A program made the position numbers and the translations under genes. The notes under the pieces were generated by a model. That model saw only the letters and a program-made list of their open reading frames with translations, did not search any database and was not told the origin of the DNA. A stretch of DNA of 7,973 nucleotides from Candidatus Cloacimonadota bacterium (lineage in GTDB: Bacteria > Cloacimonadota > Cloacimonadia > Cloacimonadales > TCS61), in NCBI GenBank assembly GCA_030638385.1, contig DAOWES010000141.1:1-7973 (forward strand), given 5' to 3'. Every line of letters begins with the position of its first letter. Positions within the stretch are counted from its first letter, which is position 1. This document shows positions 1 to 6,385 of this stretch, piece by piece.

Positions 1-36
1 CATACGCTTCTAAACATATTCCGAAAAGAGTGTTTA

Positions 37-156
37 ATGAAGGTGGTTTTAGCGGTAAGGTCACACCTGTTCCCATCCCGAACACAGAAGTTAAGCTTAC
101 CAGCGTCGATGGTACTGCATGGGTAACTGTGTGGGAGAGTAGATCGCCGCCTTCAT
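37..156 (+). rRNA. rrf: 5S ribosomal RNA, copy 1
   Basis: This is a 5S rRNA, the small RNA of the large ribosomal subunit central protuberance. The highly conserved loop B/helix III segment is visible (CCCATCCCGAACACAGAAG, about 73-91), followed by the helix IV/V segment containing GATGGTA (108-114) and GGGAGAGTAG (134-143). Helix I forms between 36-47 and 146-157. Beyond the mature ends the pairing continues: 33-43 pairs fully with 150-160, then after a G/G mismatch (32/161) AAAAGAGT (24-31) pairs with ACTCTTTT (162-169). This is a likely precursor processing stem. Ends were set by alignment to E. coli 5S length and may be off by a few bases. Only 36 bases precede it, so whether it ends a 16S-23S-5S operon cannot be seen. 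Confidence 0.95.
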
Positions 157-179
157 TAAAGACTCTTTTTTTCATTTAC

Positions 180-209
180 GCTCCTCAAACTTCCGAGGAG
201 CTTTTTTTT
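180..209 (+). terminator. Intrinsic terminator after 5S copy 1
   Basis: GCTCCTC (180-186) pairs perfectly with GAGGAGC (195-201) around an eight-base loop and is followed at once by eight T residues (202-209). This is a textbook Rho-independent terminator for transcription ending after the first 5S gene. It lies between the two 5S copies, so copy 2 needs read-through or its own promoter. Confidence 0.9.
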
Positions 210-226
210 ATCATAAAAAGTGCTTA

Positions 227-346
227 ATGAAAGTGATTTTAGCAGTGAGGATATACCTGTTCCCATCCCGAACACAGAAGTCAAGCTCACTTGCGCTGAT
301 GGTACTGCACGGGCAACTGTGTGGGAGAGTAAGTCGTCGCTTTCAT
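227..346 (+). rRNA. rrf: 5S ribosomal RNA, copy 2 (divergent)
   Basis: This second 5S rRNA aligns to copy 1 without gaps at an offset of exactly 190 bases. The loop B/helix III core (263-281) and the GGGAGAGTA segment are unchanged, but about 19 of 120 positions differ. Most differences fall in helices and keep pairing. Examples, copy 1 pair to copy 2 pair: 42/151 G-C to A-T, 46/147 G-C to A-T, 57/98 A-T to G-C, 54/101 G-C to A-T, 106/143 T-A to C-G and 107/142 C-G to T-A. The outer stem is an uninterrupted 16-base pairing of 218-233 with 340-355, longer than in copy 1. No clear terminator follows; only a pyrimidine-rich CTTCTTCTTT (353-362) is seen. This looks like a functional variant gene, not a decaying copy. 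Confidence 0.93.
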
Positions 347-593
347 TAAGCACTTCTTCTTTATAGATGATTTTTCCAATAAAATAACAACAAATTATCG
401 CTTAAATTTATAAAATATTTGTAATTAACAAATACCCTAACCAAGTAAAAAATCGGTGTTTTTACACTTCTAACTTGAAATAATGCCTTAGAATTAATAT
501 TTGGGCTTTATTTTTCGTGATCATCCGTGTTTACCAAGTTAAACAGCGACTCCGCCGCTCCTGCTTCGCAGTGGAATTGACGAGAAATAATGG

Positions 594-655
594 CTTTGAT
601 CGAAATCGTTTTTTTACGAGTTGGCTTTGCTAAAGCAAAACAATCTCGATCAAAG
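594..655. repeat. Nested imperfect inverted repeat with inner hairpin
   Basis: The outer arms 594-611 and 638-655 pair at 16 of 18 positions, with the ends CTTTGATCGA and TCGATCAAAG perfectly complementary. Inside, GCTTT (624-628) pairs with AAAGC (632-636) around a three-base loop, and CG-T-rich-ACG around 607-618 could form another minor hairpin. As RNA this would give a long stem carrying an inner stem-loop; as DNA it could be a small repeat element. No T tract follows on the plus strand, so it does not look like a simple intrinsic terminator for transcripts coming from the 5S genes. Function is unknown. Confidence 0.6.
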
Positions 656-791
656 TTGGTTCAACATTGCAATTCGAAACACAATTAAAAATAATATTGG
701 TTAATGTGGAATTGATAACAATTAATGCTAGAAAATTGAATAAAAAAATGATTGCCTTCTAATGCTGTATCACAATATTTGACAATAATTT

Positions 792-796
792 GGAGG
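792..796 (+). promoter_or_regulatory. Ribosome binding site that sets the ligA TTG start
   Basis: GGAGG at 792-796 is a perfect Shine-Dalgarno core four bases before TTG at 801. An in-frame TAA at 786-788 excludes longer starts, and the next in-frame ATG would remove about 80 residues, including the conserved LigA N-terminal domain Ia. TTG is therefore the likely initiator. Confidence 0.8.
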
Positions 797-800
797 AATT

Positions 801-2789
801 TTGGAAGATATATTTGTTTGGGCAGAAATCAAAGAATTAAGAGAAAAAATAGCATATCACGAGAAGCTTTATTATGAAAAAGCTCAACCGGAAATCAGCG
901 ATTTTCAGTTTGATAAGCTTGTGCAACAATTAAAAAAGCTAGAAGAAGAATATCCACAATACAAAGAGATTAGCTCTCCAACTGCAAGGGTTGGGTCTGA
1001 TATTTCTCATGACTCAACTGTAATTGAGCATAAAGAGAGAATGTATAGCCTTGATAATGCTTACTCTTTTGAAGAGATAAAAACATTTTTAAATAAAATT
1101 TCTCCCAATATTCCTGAAGTTACATTGGAACACAAAATAGATGGTTTTAGTGTAAATTTGTTTTATGATAATGGTGATTTGCAATATGCTACCACTCGTG
1201 GTAATGGTTTCGAAGGTGAAATAATTACCGCGAATGTGAAAACAATTAATTCTATTCCCCAAAAAATTAAGTACCAAAAACCTATTGAGATCAGAGGCGA
1301 AATATTTCTGCCAATATCTGAATTTGAAAGAATAAATTCAGAACGTGAAAAAAAATTGTTAAATAAATTTGCAAATCCCAGAAATGCTGCTGCCGGAACT
1401 ATCAAACTTAAAAATAGTTCGGAAGTTGCTAAAAGAAAATTAGACTCAATGATCTATTCCGTTGGCTTTTGTGAAGAAAAATTAATCAATTCGCAAACCG
1501 AATTAGTAACTTTTTTGGAACATAATAAGTTCAAAATTAGTCACGAGATAATAGCTACAAAACAATTTGAAGAGATAGAACAATATTGCAATCATTGGGA
1601 AAAAGAACGTTCAAATTTGTCGTTTGAAATTGATGGGATTGTGATAAAAGTAAACGATAGAAGATTACAAAAGAAATTAGGTTTTACTTCCAAAAGCCCC
1701 AAATGGGCTATTGCCTATAAATTTAAAGCAGAAGAGAAAACAACTGAATTATTAGATGTAAAATTCCAAGTTGGAAGAACCGGAGCAATTACACCTGTGG
1801 CAATTCTTAAGCCTGTATTTGTCGCCGGTACAACAGTTTCACGAGCTACTTTGCACAACCAAGATGAAATTAATCGTCTTGATATTCATTTTCACGATCA
1901 AGTTGTGATTATAAAATCGGGCGAAATTATTCCCAAAATAATTAGAGTGGAATCTCACAGCAGAAGCGCTGAAGCGGAAAAGGTGATATTTCCCACAAAT
2001 TGTCCGGTTTGTAATGCTCCTCTTCAAAAGGAAGATGAGGGTGTGATTTCATACTGCAATAATCTTAATTGTCAGGCTCAACTCTATCAACGAATTAAGC
2101 ACTTTGCCAGCCGAGATGCTGTCGATATTGATGGACTTGGTGATGCTCTGGTTAAACAGCTAATTGAAAAAGAGATCATTAATTCTATCGAAGATATCTA
2201 TCAAATTGATTATCGGAAAGTGATTATTCTGGAAAAACAGGCTGAAAAATCGGTTGATAATTTGAAAAAGGCGATTGAAAAATCAAAAACTCAAAAATTT
2301 CATAAAATACTTTTTGGACTCGGTATTCGTTATGTTGGAGCAAAGACCTCCACTCTTCTCACACAAAAATTTTCCGATATCGATAAATTGATGAGCGCTT
2401 CCGTTGAGGAATTGATGCAAGTTGATGAAATTGGAGAAAAAATTGCCGAATCAATTCATGAATTTTTTGGAAATGAAAAAAATATTAAGATGATCGAAAA
2501 TTTAAAAGAGCTTGGCTTAAATTTTCAGAGCGAAGAAATGGTAACCAATAATATTTTGGACGGGAAAACATTCTTATTTACAGGATCATTAGAAAAATTT
2601 ACCCGCTCAGAAGCAAAAGAGATGGTTGAAAATAATGGTGGAAAAACTTTATCTGCTATTTCAAAAAATCTTAATTATCTGGTCGCCGGTAAAAAAGCGG
2701 GCTCTAAATTGGCCAAAGCAGAGAAAATTCCAACGATAGAAATTATTTCTGAAGAGCGATTTTTAGAGATGATAAAACAGGGAAAATAA
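801..2789 (+). CDS. ligA: NAD-dependent DNA ligase LigA
   Basis: LigA seals nicks in DNA in replication and repair using NAD+, through an adenylated lysine. The 662-residue protein has the full family layout. Domain Ia is at about 1-70 (PEISDFQFD) and SLDN at 83-86. The nucleotidyltransferase domain carries the KIDG active site with catalytic Lys112, followed by TRGNG (132-136), NPRNAAAG (192-199), EIDGIVIKVN (276-285) and KWAIAYKFKAEE (301-312). The OB fold has VGRTGAITPVA (324-334). A zinc finger uses Cys401, Cys404, Cys419 and Cys424. Helix-hairpin-helix repeats span about 430-560, and a BRCT domain about 586-662. Length is normal for the family. The start is TTG, supported by GGAGG upstream. 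Unusual details are Asn135 in place of the usual Asp of TRGDG, Ile at the Asp of the following GED motif, and Phe37 where EYD is usual. The stop overlaps the lptF start by one base (TAATG), suggesting translational coupling. Confidence 0.97.
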   Translation: MEDIFVWAEIKELREKIAYHEKLYYEKAQPEISDFQFDKLVQQLKKLEEEYPQYKEISSPTARVGSDISHDSTVIEHKERMYSLDNAYSFEEIKTFLNKISPNIPEVTLEHKIDGFSVNLFYDNGDLQYATTRGNGFEGEIITANVKTINSIPQKIKYQKPIEIRGEIFLPISEFERINSEREKKLLNKFANPRNAAAGTIKLKNSSEVAKRKLDSMIYSVGFCEEKLINSQTELVTFLEHNKFKISHEIIATKQFEEIEQYCNHWEKERSNLSFEIDGIVIKVNDRRLQKKLGFTSKSPKWAIAYKFKAEEKTTELLDVKFQVGRTGAITPVAILKPVFVAGTTVSRATLHNQDEINRLDIHFHDQVVIIKSGEIIPKIIRVESHSRSAEAEKVIFPTNCPVCNAPLQKEDEGVISYCNNLNCQAQLYQRIKHFASRDAVDIDGLGDALVKQLIEKEIINSIEDIYQIDYRKVIILEKQAEKSVDNLKKAIEKSKTQKFHKILFGLGIRYVGAKTSTLLTQKFSDIDKLMSASVEELMQVDEIGEKIAESIHEFFGNEKNIKMIENLKELGLNFQSEEMVTNNILDGKTFLFTGSLEKFTRSEAKEMVENNGGKTLSAISKNLNYLVAGKKAGSKLAKAEKIPTIEIISEERFLEMIKQGK

Positions 2790-4096
2790 TGAAGATATTA
2801 GAAAAATATATACTTAAAGAAAATCTGAAACCATTCTTAGTTTCCCTTTTTGTGGTAACTTTTGTAATGCTTTTAGATAAGCTTATCGATTTACTTAATC
2901 TCATTATAGAAAAGAAGTTAGATGCTTTTACCATTGCCTCAATATTTGGATTGAGTTTGCCCTTTATCTTGGCGGTAACAATTCCGATGGCAGTGTTGCT
3001 TGCCTCGATTATGTCCTTTGGAAGATTATCAACTGATAATGAACTTGTGGCGTTCAAATCGTGTGGTATAAATATCTATTCTTTGCTTAAACCAACCCTG
3101 ATTGCGGCAATGATTATGTCATTGTTTATGGTTTATTTTAATAATGTTATTTTGCCGGAGACAAATCACGCTCTGAAAAATATGATGATAAAGGCGAGTA
3201 CGCGAAGACCCGCAACGGCAATTATTCCAAGAAGTTTCAATAAGATGAAAAATTTCACAATTTATGTTAAAGATCGAATCGATGATGAACTTTATGGAAT
3301 TTTAATCTATGATAAAAAGAATAAAAAATATCCTCAGACAATTTCTGCTGAACGTGGAAAAGTGTTTTTCTCTAATGGTGGTAATTCCTTAAAAGCGGTA
3401 TTATATAATGGTCAAGCTCATGATAGAGATAAAAAAGATCCACGAAAATATCAGATTACTGAGTTTGACTCTTACACTATAAATATTCAGGATTTGGGAT
3501 ATAAATTTTATGATGAAGAATCAGATTACCGTGGAGATCGTGAACTTAGCTCCAAGGCAATGCTAAAACTTGTTGATGAAAAAAGAAGTCAAATTGGCAT
3601 TCTGGGAAATGAGATTAAGCACCTTAAGCGAAATATGGATAAAATTTCTTCCGATAGTTTGCGCGTGAAAGAGAAGGAGCGTGAAATCCGAACACATCAA
3701 AACAAATTAAATATCAAACAAGATAAGATATTGAATTTGAAAGATGGCATAAATAAATATTTGGTGGAAGTGCATAAAAAATATGCTATCGCTTTTGCTT
3801 GTTTTATTTTTGTGCTGATCGGGGCACCGGTGGGATTGATGACTAAAACTAGTGGCGTTGGAATGGCGTTTTCGGTTAGTTCAATAGTTTTTCTTATCTA
3901 TTACGGAACACTTACATTTGGAGAAGAATTGGCCGATCTTGGCTTAGTTGAACCGTTTCTGGCTATGTGGATATCAAATATTTTATTAGGAATAATCGGC
4001 ATTTATCTGGTTATGATTTCTGTGCGAGAAATGAAGGTGATTAATTTGCAAGATGTTTTAAAAAATATATTAATAAAATTGAGAATAAAAAAATGA
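2789..4096 (+). CDS. lptF: LPS export ABC transporter permease LptF (YjgP/YjgQ family)
   Basis: This is one of two paired permeases that, with the ATPase LptB, extract lipopolysaccharide from the inner membrane and pass it to the LptC/A bridge. The 435-residue protein has three N-terminal membrane segments (about 16-38, 51-75, 98-121), a periplasmic beta-jellyroll region (about 140-245), and three C-terminal segments (about 331-350, 357-378, 388-410). Family signatures include IPMAVLLASIMSFGRLSTDNE (split around 65-85), the SCGI that follows, and FVLIGAPVGL (341-350). It is about 70 residues longer than E. coli LptF because a charged, probable coiled-coil stretch (about 253-330) precedes segment four. 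The F rather than G call rests on its first position and N-terminal likeness to E. coli LptF. AGGG at 2779-2782 precedes the ATG. It overlaps ligA by 1 base and lptG by 4. LptB, LptC and LptA are not in the window. Confidence 0.9.
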   Translation: MKILEKYILKENLKPFLVSLFVVTFVMLLDKLIDLLNLIIEKKLDAFTIASIFGLSLPFILAVTIPMAVLLASIMSFGRLSTDNELVAFKSCGINIYSLLKPTLIAAMIMSLFMVYFNNVILPETNHALKNMMIKASTRRPATAIIPRSFNKMKNFTIYVKDRIDDELYGILIYDKKNKKYPQTISAERGKVFFSNGGNSLKAVLYNGQAHDRDKKDPRKYQITEFDSYTINIQDLGYKFYDEESDYRGDRELSSKAMLKLVDEKRSQIGILGNEIKHLKRNMDKISSDSLRVKEKEREIRTHQNKLNIKQDKILNLKDGINKYLVEVHKKYAIAFACFIFVLIGAPVGLMTKTSGVGMAFSVSSIVFLIYYGTLTFGEELADLGLVEPFLAMWISNILLGIIGIYLVMISVREMKVINLQDVLKNILIKLRIKK

Positions 4097-5181
4097 GACT
4101 ATTAGATAGATACATAATTATAGAATATTTAAAGATATTTTTGGTAATAACTTTTTCTTTTTCGGTACTATTTCTCATTATAGATGTTTCGGATAGACTG
4201 CCCAGACTTATGCGTAGAGGAGCTGAATGGAATGATTTGGCTCTATATTTTTTATTAAGAATTCCATATCTAGTTGTGCTTTCGTCACCTGTGATGGTAC
4301 TGCTTTCCGGTCTTTTTTTGATGAATAATCTGGCTAAACATTCCGAATCTGTAGCTATTCGAGCAGCCGGAATTAGTATTGCAAGAATGGTTTCACCGCT
4401 TTTTGTCTTCGGATTGATCTTTACCATTTTCATTATGTTGTTTGCTGAATTTGTGCTTCCCAAAGCAGAAGAGTATCGCCAATATATTTATAAGGAAAAA
4501 ATTAAGAATCAGAAAGTTGAAAATAAGATGGCCAGATCTCATATTCACTATTTAGGAAATGATAAAAACCTCTATTATATAGGATATTTTGATGGCTATC
4601 GGGAGCAATTAACAACTATTGATATTACCACGTTCGATAATGAAAATGGGAAAATAGATAGGAAAATAACAGCTTCCAAAGCTTTTTGGAAAGATGATGA
4701 ATGGCATTTTGAAAAATGCTATATTAGAAATTTTGATGGTGGTAGATTAAGAAAGAGTGAGTTTTTTGAATCTACCGTTATTTCGGAAGTAGATGTTACT
4801 CCTATTGATTTTATCAAAAGTGCCAAGAAACCAATGTCGATGAATTATTTTGAACTGGAAGACTATATTGAGCGTTTGAAAAAAGTTGGAGAGAAATTTA
4901 CAAAAGAGTTGGTTGAACTAAACTTAAAGGTCTCTTTTCCTTTTGCAAATCTGATTATTTTATTATTTAGTGTACCGCTTGTTTCTACTTCTTCTCGCAG
5001 TAAAGGGAAGGGGCTTATTTTTGCTTTTGGACTCCTGATATGTTTCTTATATCTTTCGGCATTGAGAATTTGCCAAAGTTTGGGTTATAATGATATTTTA
5101 TCGCCCATTATGGCTGCTTGGCTACCCAATGTCATATTTGGAACTCTGGGGATTTTCTTTGTAATAAAAGCAGAGGTATAA
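4093..5181 (+). CDS. lptG: LPS export ABC transporter permease LptG (YjgP/YjgQ family)
   Basis: This is the second permease of the LptBFG complex, paired with LptF to form the central LPS-binding cavity. Its 362 residues match the usual length (E. coli about 360). The N-terminus LLDRYIIIEYLK resembles the LDRYI start of LptG. Three membrane segments (about 11-33, 55-78, 100-122) are followed by a periplasmic domain (about 130-250), a short amphipathic linker, and three more segments (about 278-297, 307-327, 336-358). The conserved SSPVMVLLSGLFLMNNLAKH region (64-83), the Ser-Glu and Ala-Ala-Gly-Ile pieces after it (84-94), and VLP near 121 are all present. The start ATG overlaps the lptF stop in ATGA (4 bases), typical of translationally coupled subunit genes. 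No strong Shine-Dalgarno is seen, consistent with reinitiation. F and G assignments could be swapped, but the pair identity is secure. Confidence 0.9.
   Translation: MRLLDRYIIIEYLKIFLVITFSFSVLFLIIDVSDRLPRLMRRGAEWNDLALYFLLRIPYLVVLSSPVMVLLSGLFLMNNLAKHSESVAIRAAGISIARMVSPLFVFGLIFTIFIMLFAEFVLPKAEEYRQYIYKEKIKNQKVENKMARSHIHYLGNDKNLYYIGYFDGYREQLTTIDITTFDNENGKIDRKITASKAFWKDDEWHFEKCYIRNFDGGRLRKSEFFESTVISEVDVTPIDFIKSAKKPMSMNYFELEDYIERLKKVGEKFTKELVELNLKVSFPFANLIILLFSVPLVSTSSRSKGKGLIFAFGLLICFLYLSALRICQSLGYNDILSPIMAAWLPNVIFGTLGIFFVIKAEV
5172..5176 (+). promoter_or_regulatory. Ribosome binding site for the glycosyltransferase
   Basis: AGAGG at 5172-5176 lies four bases before ATG 5181 and inside the end of lptG. 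It picks 5181 as the start over an in-frame ATG at 5118, which would add 21 residues that read as lptG in another frame and precede the family-typical N-terminus MKILMILES. Confidence 0.75.
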
Positions 5182-6344
5182 TGAAAATATTAATGATCTT
5201 AGAAAGTAATTTCCCTCCTGATGTTAGGGTTGAAAAAGAAATTGCTAGTTTATCTTCGGCCGGTCATCAAATTATTTTAGCTTGCTCTTCACCCCGGTGT
5301 GAGGATGAACAAATAACTTGGAATAGTACTAAAATAATTAAAAAGAAAATGCCCAAGTTAATCTATAAATCTAGTGTTGCAGCCCTAAAATTCCCTTTCT
5401 ATTTTTCTTATTGGAAGAAATACCTCACCTCAATTTTTGCAGAAAACAACTTTGACGCTATACACCTTCATGACCTTCCGCTTGCTAAGGTTGCAAAAGA
5501 GCTTTCTCTAAAATATAAAATTCCATTTGTGCTTGATCTGCATGAAAACCGACCTGAAATTATGAAATTGTATCATCATGTAAAAACATTTCCCGGTAAT
5601 GTGATAATATCAATAAAACGTTGGCAGCAATATCAGAAGAAATATGCAAACATGGCAGACGAGCTTATTCTTGTTACTAATGAAGCAAAAGAAGATTACT
5701 TAAATAAATATAATCTCAATCCTCAAAAAGTAACTGTAGTGCCAAACTTTGTTGATCTTGATACTCTTAATGCTATTTCTTTGGATAATAGTATTATAAA
5801 AAATTATCATGATAAGTACGTTGTAGTTTATTTTGGTGATACCGGATTACGGAGAGGTACATCCACAATTATTCAAGCTGCGAATCTGCTAAAAGAGTTT
5901 AAGGAGATACATTTTTTGATAATCGGAAATAGTAGAGAAGATGAATATTTAAAGAGAGAAAAAAAAGAATCTGATCTCTCAAATGTGGAATTAACCGGAT
6001 GGGTTCCGTTCGAAAAAGCTGCTTCATATATAAAAGCAGCTCAAATTGGTCTTTGCCCATTTTTACGAAATACTCATCACGATACTACTTTTGCCAATAA
6101 AATGTTCCAATACATGGCTTTGGGAAAACCTGTGATAGTAAGTGACTGCATCTCGCAGAAAAACTTGATTAATAATGAAGATTGCGGGTTGGTATTTACT
6201 GCCGGCAATGCGGATGATTTGGCAAAGAAAATTTTGGATATGAAACGAAGTCCAAAATATAATGAATGGTCAAAAAATTCCACTAACGCAGTTTTAAATA
6301 AATATAATAGGAAAAATGCAGCAAAAAAAATCAAAAAGGCATAA
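5181..6344 (+). CDS. Glycosyltransferase family 4 (GT-B fold)
   Basis: This is a probable cytoplasmic glycosyltransferase of family 4, which moves a sugar from a nucleotide-sugar donor to a growing lipid-linked or LPS-type glycan; the exact sugars cannot be told. The 387-residue protein opens with a Rossmann-like strand (MKILMILES, then FPPDVRVEKE at 11-20) of the acceptor domain. HLHD is at 95-98 and VPNFVDLD at 187-194, which marks the domain linker. The donor domain has VVVYFGDTGLRRGT (214-227), LIIG (246-249), ELTGWVPFE (270-278) and the nucleotide-sugar site ANKMFQYMALGKPVIVSD (305-322). The usual Glu of the KLFEYM motif is Gln310, a variant common in WbuB/WcaI-like members. It starts in a TAATG overlap with lptG, so it belongs to the same operon, and its role is probably envelope glycan assembly. 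The C-terminus (NRKNAAKKIKKA) is slightly abrupt and lies over an A-rich slippery sequence. Confidence 0.88.
   Translation: MKILMILESNFPPDVRVEKEIASLSSAGHQIILACSSPRCEDEQITWNSTKIIKKKMPKLIYKSSVAALKFPFYFSYWKKYLTSIFAENNFDAIHLHDLPLAKVAKELSLKYKIPFVLDLHENRPEIMKLYHHVKTFPGNVIISIKRWQQYQKKYANMADELILVTNEAKEDYLNKYNLNPQKVTVVPNFVDLDTLNAISLDNSIIKNYHDKYVVVYFGDTGLRRGTSTIIQAANLLKEFKEIHFLIIGNSREDEYLKREKKESDLSNVELTGWVPFEKAASYIKAAQIGLCPFLRNTHHDTTFANKMFQYMALGKPVIVSDCISQKNLINNEDCGLVFTAGNADDLAKKILDMKRSPKYNEWSKNSTNAVLNKYNRKNAAKKIKKA
6323..6329 (+). other. Candidate -1 slippery heptamer A-AAA-AAA
   Basis: A run of eight A residues (6323-6330) near the end of the glycosyltransferase gene contains A AAA AAA in exactly the zero-frame register required of a bacterial -1 frameshift site. 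A -1 slip here enters the frame of the downstream iron-sulfur/pyruvyl transferase ORF, which is open from 6311. No strong stimulatory stem-loop was found just after it, so this may be a chance product of AT-rich sequence. Confidence 0.3.
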
Positions 6345-6346
6345 TA
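6335..6346 (+). promoter_or_regulatory. Ribosome binding site and possible ATA start of the FrhB-like gene
   Basis: AAAGG (6335-6339), a four-base spacer and then ATA (6344-6346) overlap the glycosyltransferase stop TAA (6342-6344) by one base. The layout is the same as at the lptG/glycosyltransferase junction, where AGAGG, four bases and TAATG are found. ATA is in frame with the downstream ORF and would add 14 residues before Met at 6386 (reading x-NNIINIIRVLEKK), a leader typical of this family before CTGCGIC. Either this is a rare AUA initiator or a G-to-A change in an original ATG. Confidence 0.4.
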
Positions 6347-6385
6347 AACAATATAATAAACATAATACGTGTTCTAGAAAAAAAA

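Larger units (their letters stand above)
361..800. other. Intergenic region between 5S copy 2 and ligA
   Basis: About 440 bases have no convincing gene on either strand. The stretch contains a 7-bp AT-rich hairpin (TATTTGT 416-422 with ACAAATA 428-434), the phrase CGTGATCATCCGTG near 515-530, and a distinctly GC-rich patch at about 541-575 that includes the small hairpin CTGC-TTC-GCAG (561-571). It also holds a nested inverted repeat (594-655, listed separately), a 10-base direct repeat GTGGAATTGA at 571-580 and 706-715, and a short dyad AATTG-ATAA-CAATT (710-723). A promoter for ligA must lie here or further upstream, but no -35/-10 pair with good spacing could be defended. The mixture of GC-rich patch, hairpins and short repeats suggests a dispersed non-coding repeat element, which is inference. 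Confidence 0.5.

Noticed and set aside
30..353. Open reading frames of 65 codons on both strands across the 5S genes
   Set aside because: They lie directly on clear 5S rRNA structure and have no family resemblance; conserved RNA explains the sequence.
590..688. Short ORF of 32 codons starting ATG at 590
   Set aside because: It covers the nested inverted repeat, has only a weak GAG upstream, and shows no recognisable protein features; complementarity better explains the sequence.
706..723. Similarity to the E. coli lac operator (TGTGGAATTG then ATAACAATT)
   Set aside because: The central bases of the operator are missing, there is no lac gene nearby, and AT-rich DNA yields such matches by chance. 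Only the plain dyad AATTG-ATAA-CAATT is noted.
736..765. TTGAAT (736-741) with TAATGC (760-765) as a promoter
   Set aside because: Spacing is near acceptable (18 bases), but both boxes are poor and similar matches abound in this AT-rich spacer.
779..784. TTGACA as a -35 promoter box for ligA
   Set aside because: It overlaps the ribosome binding site region, and any -10 at normal spacing would fall inside the ligA coding sequence, so it cannot drive a transcript carrying the ligA start.
5118..5180. Upstream in-frame ATG extending the glycosyltransferase by 21 residues
   Set aside because: The added residues lie over lptG coding sequence and are unlike the family N-terminus, while ATG 5181 has a good ribosome binding site and the TAATG overlap.
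6345..6385. A separate promoter or terminator between the glycosyltransferase and the FrhB-like gene
   Set aside because: The 41 bases are very AT-rich with no hairpin and no credible box pair; they read better as coding leader.
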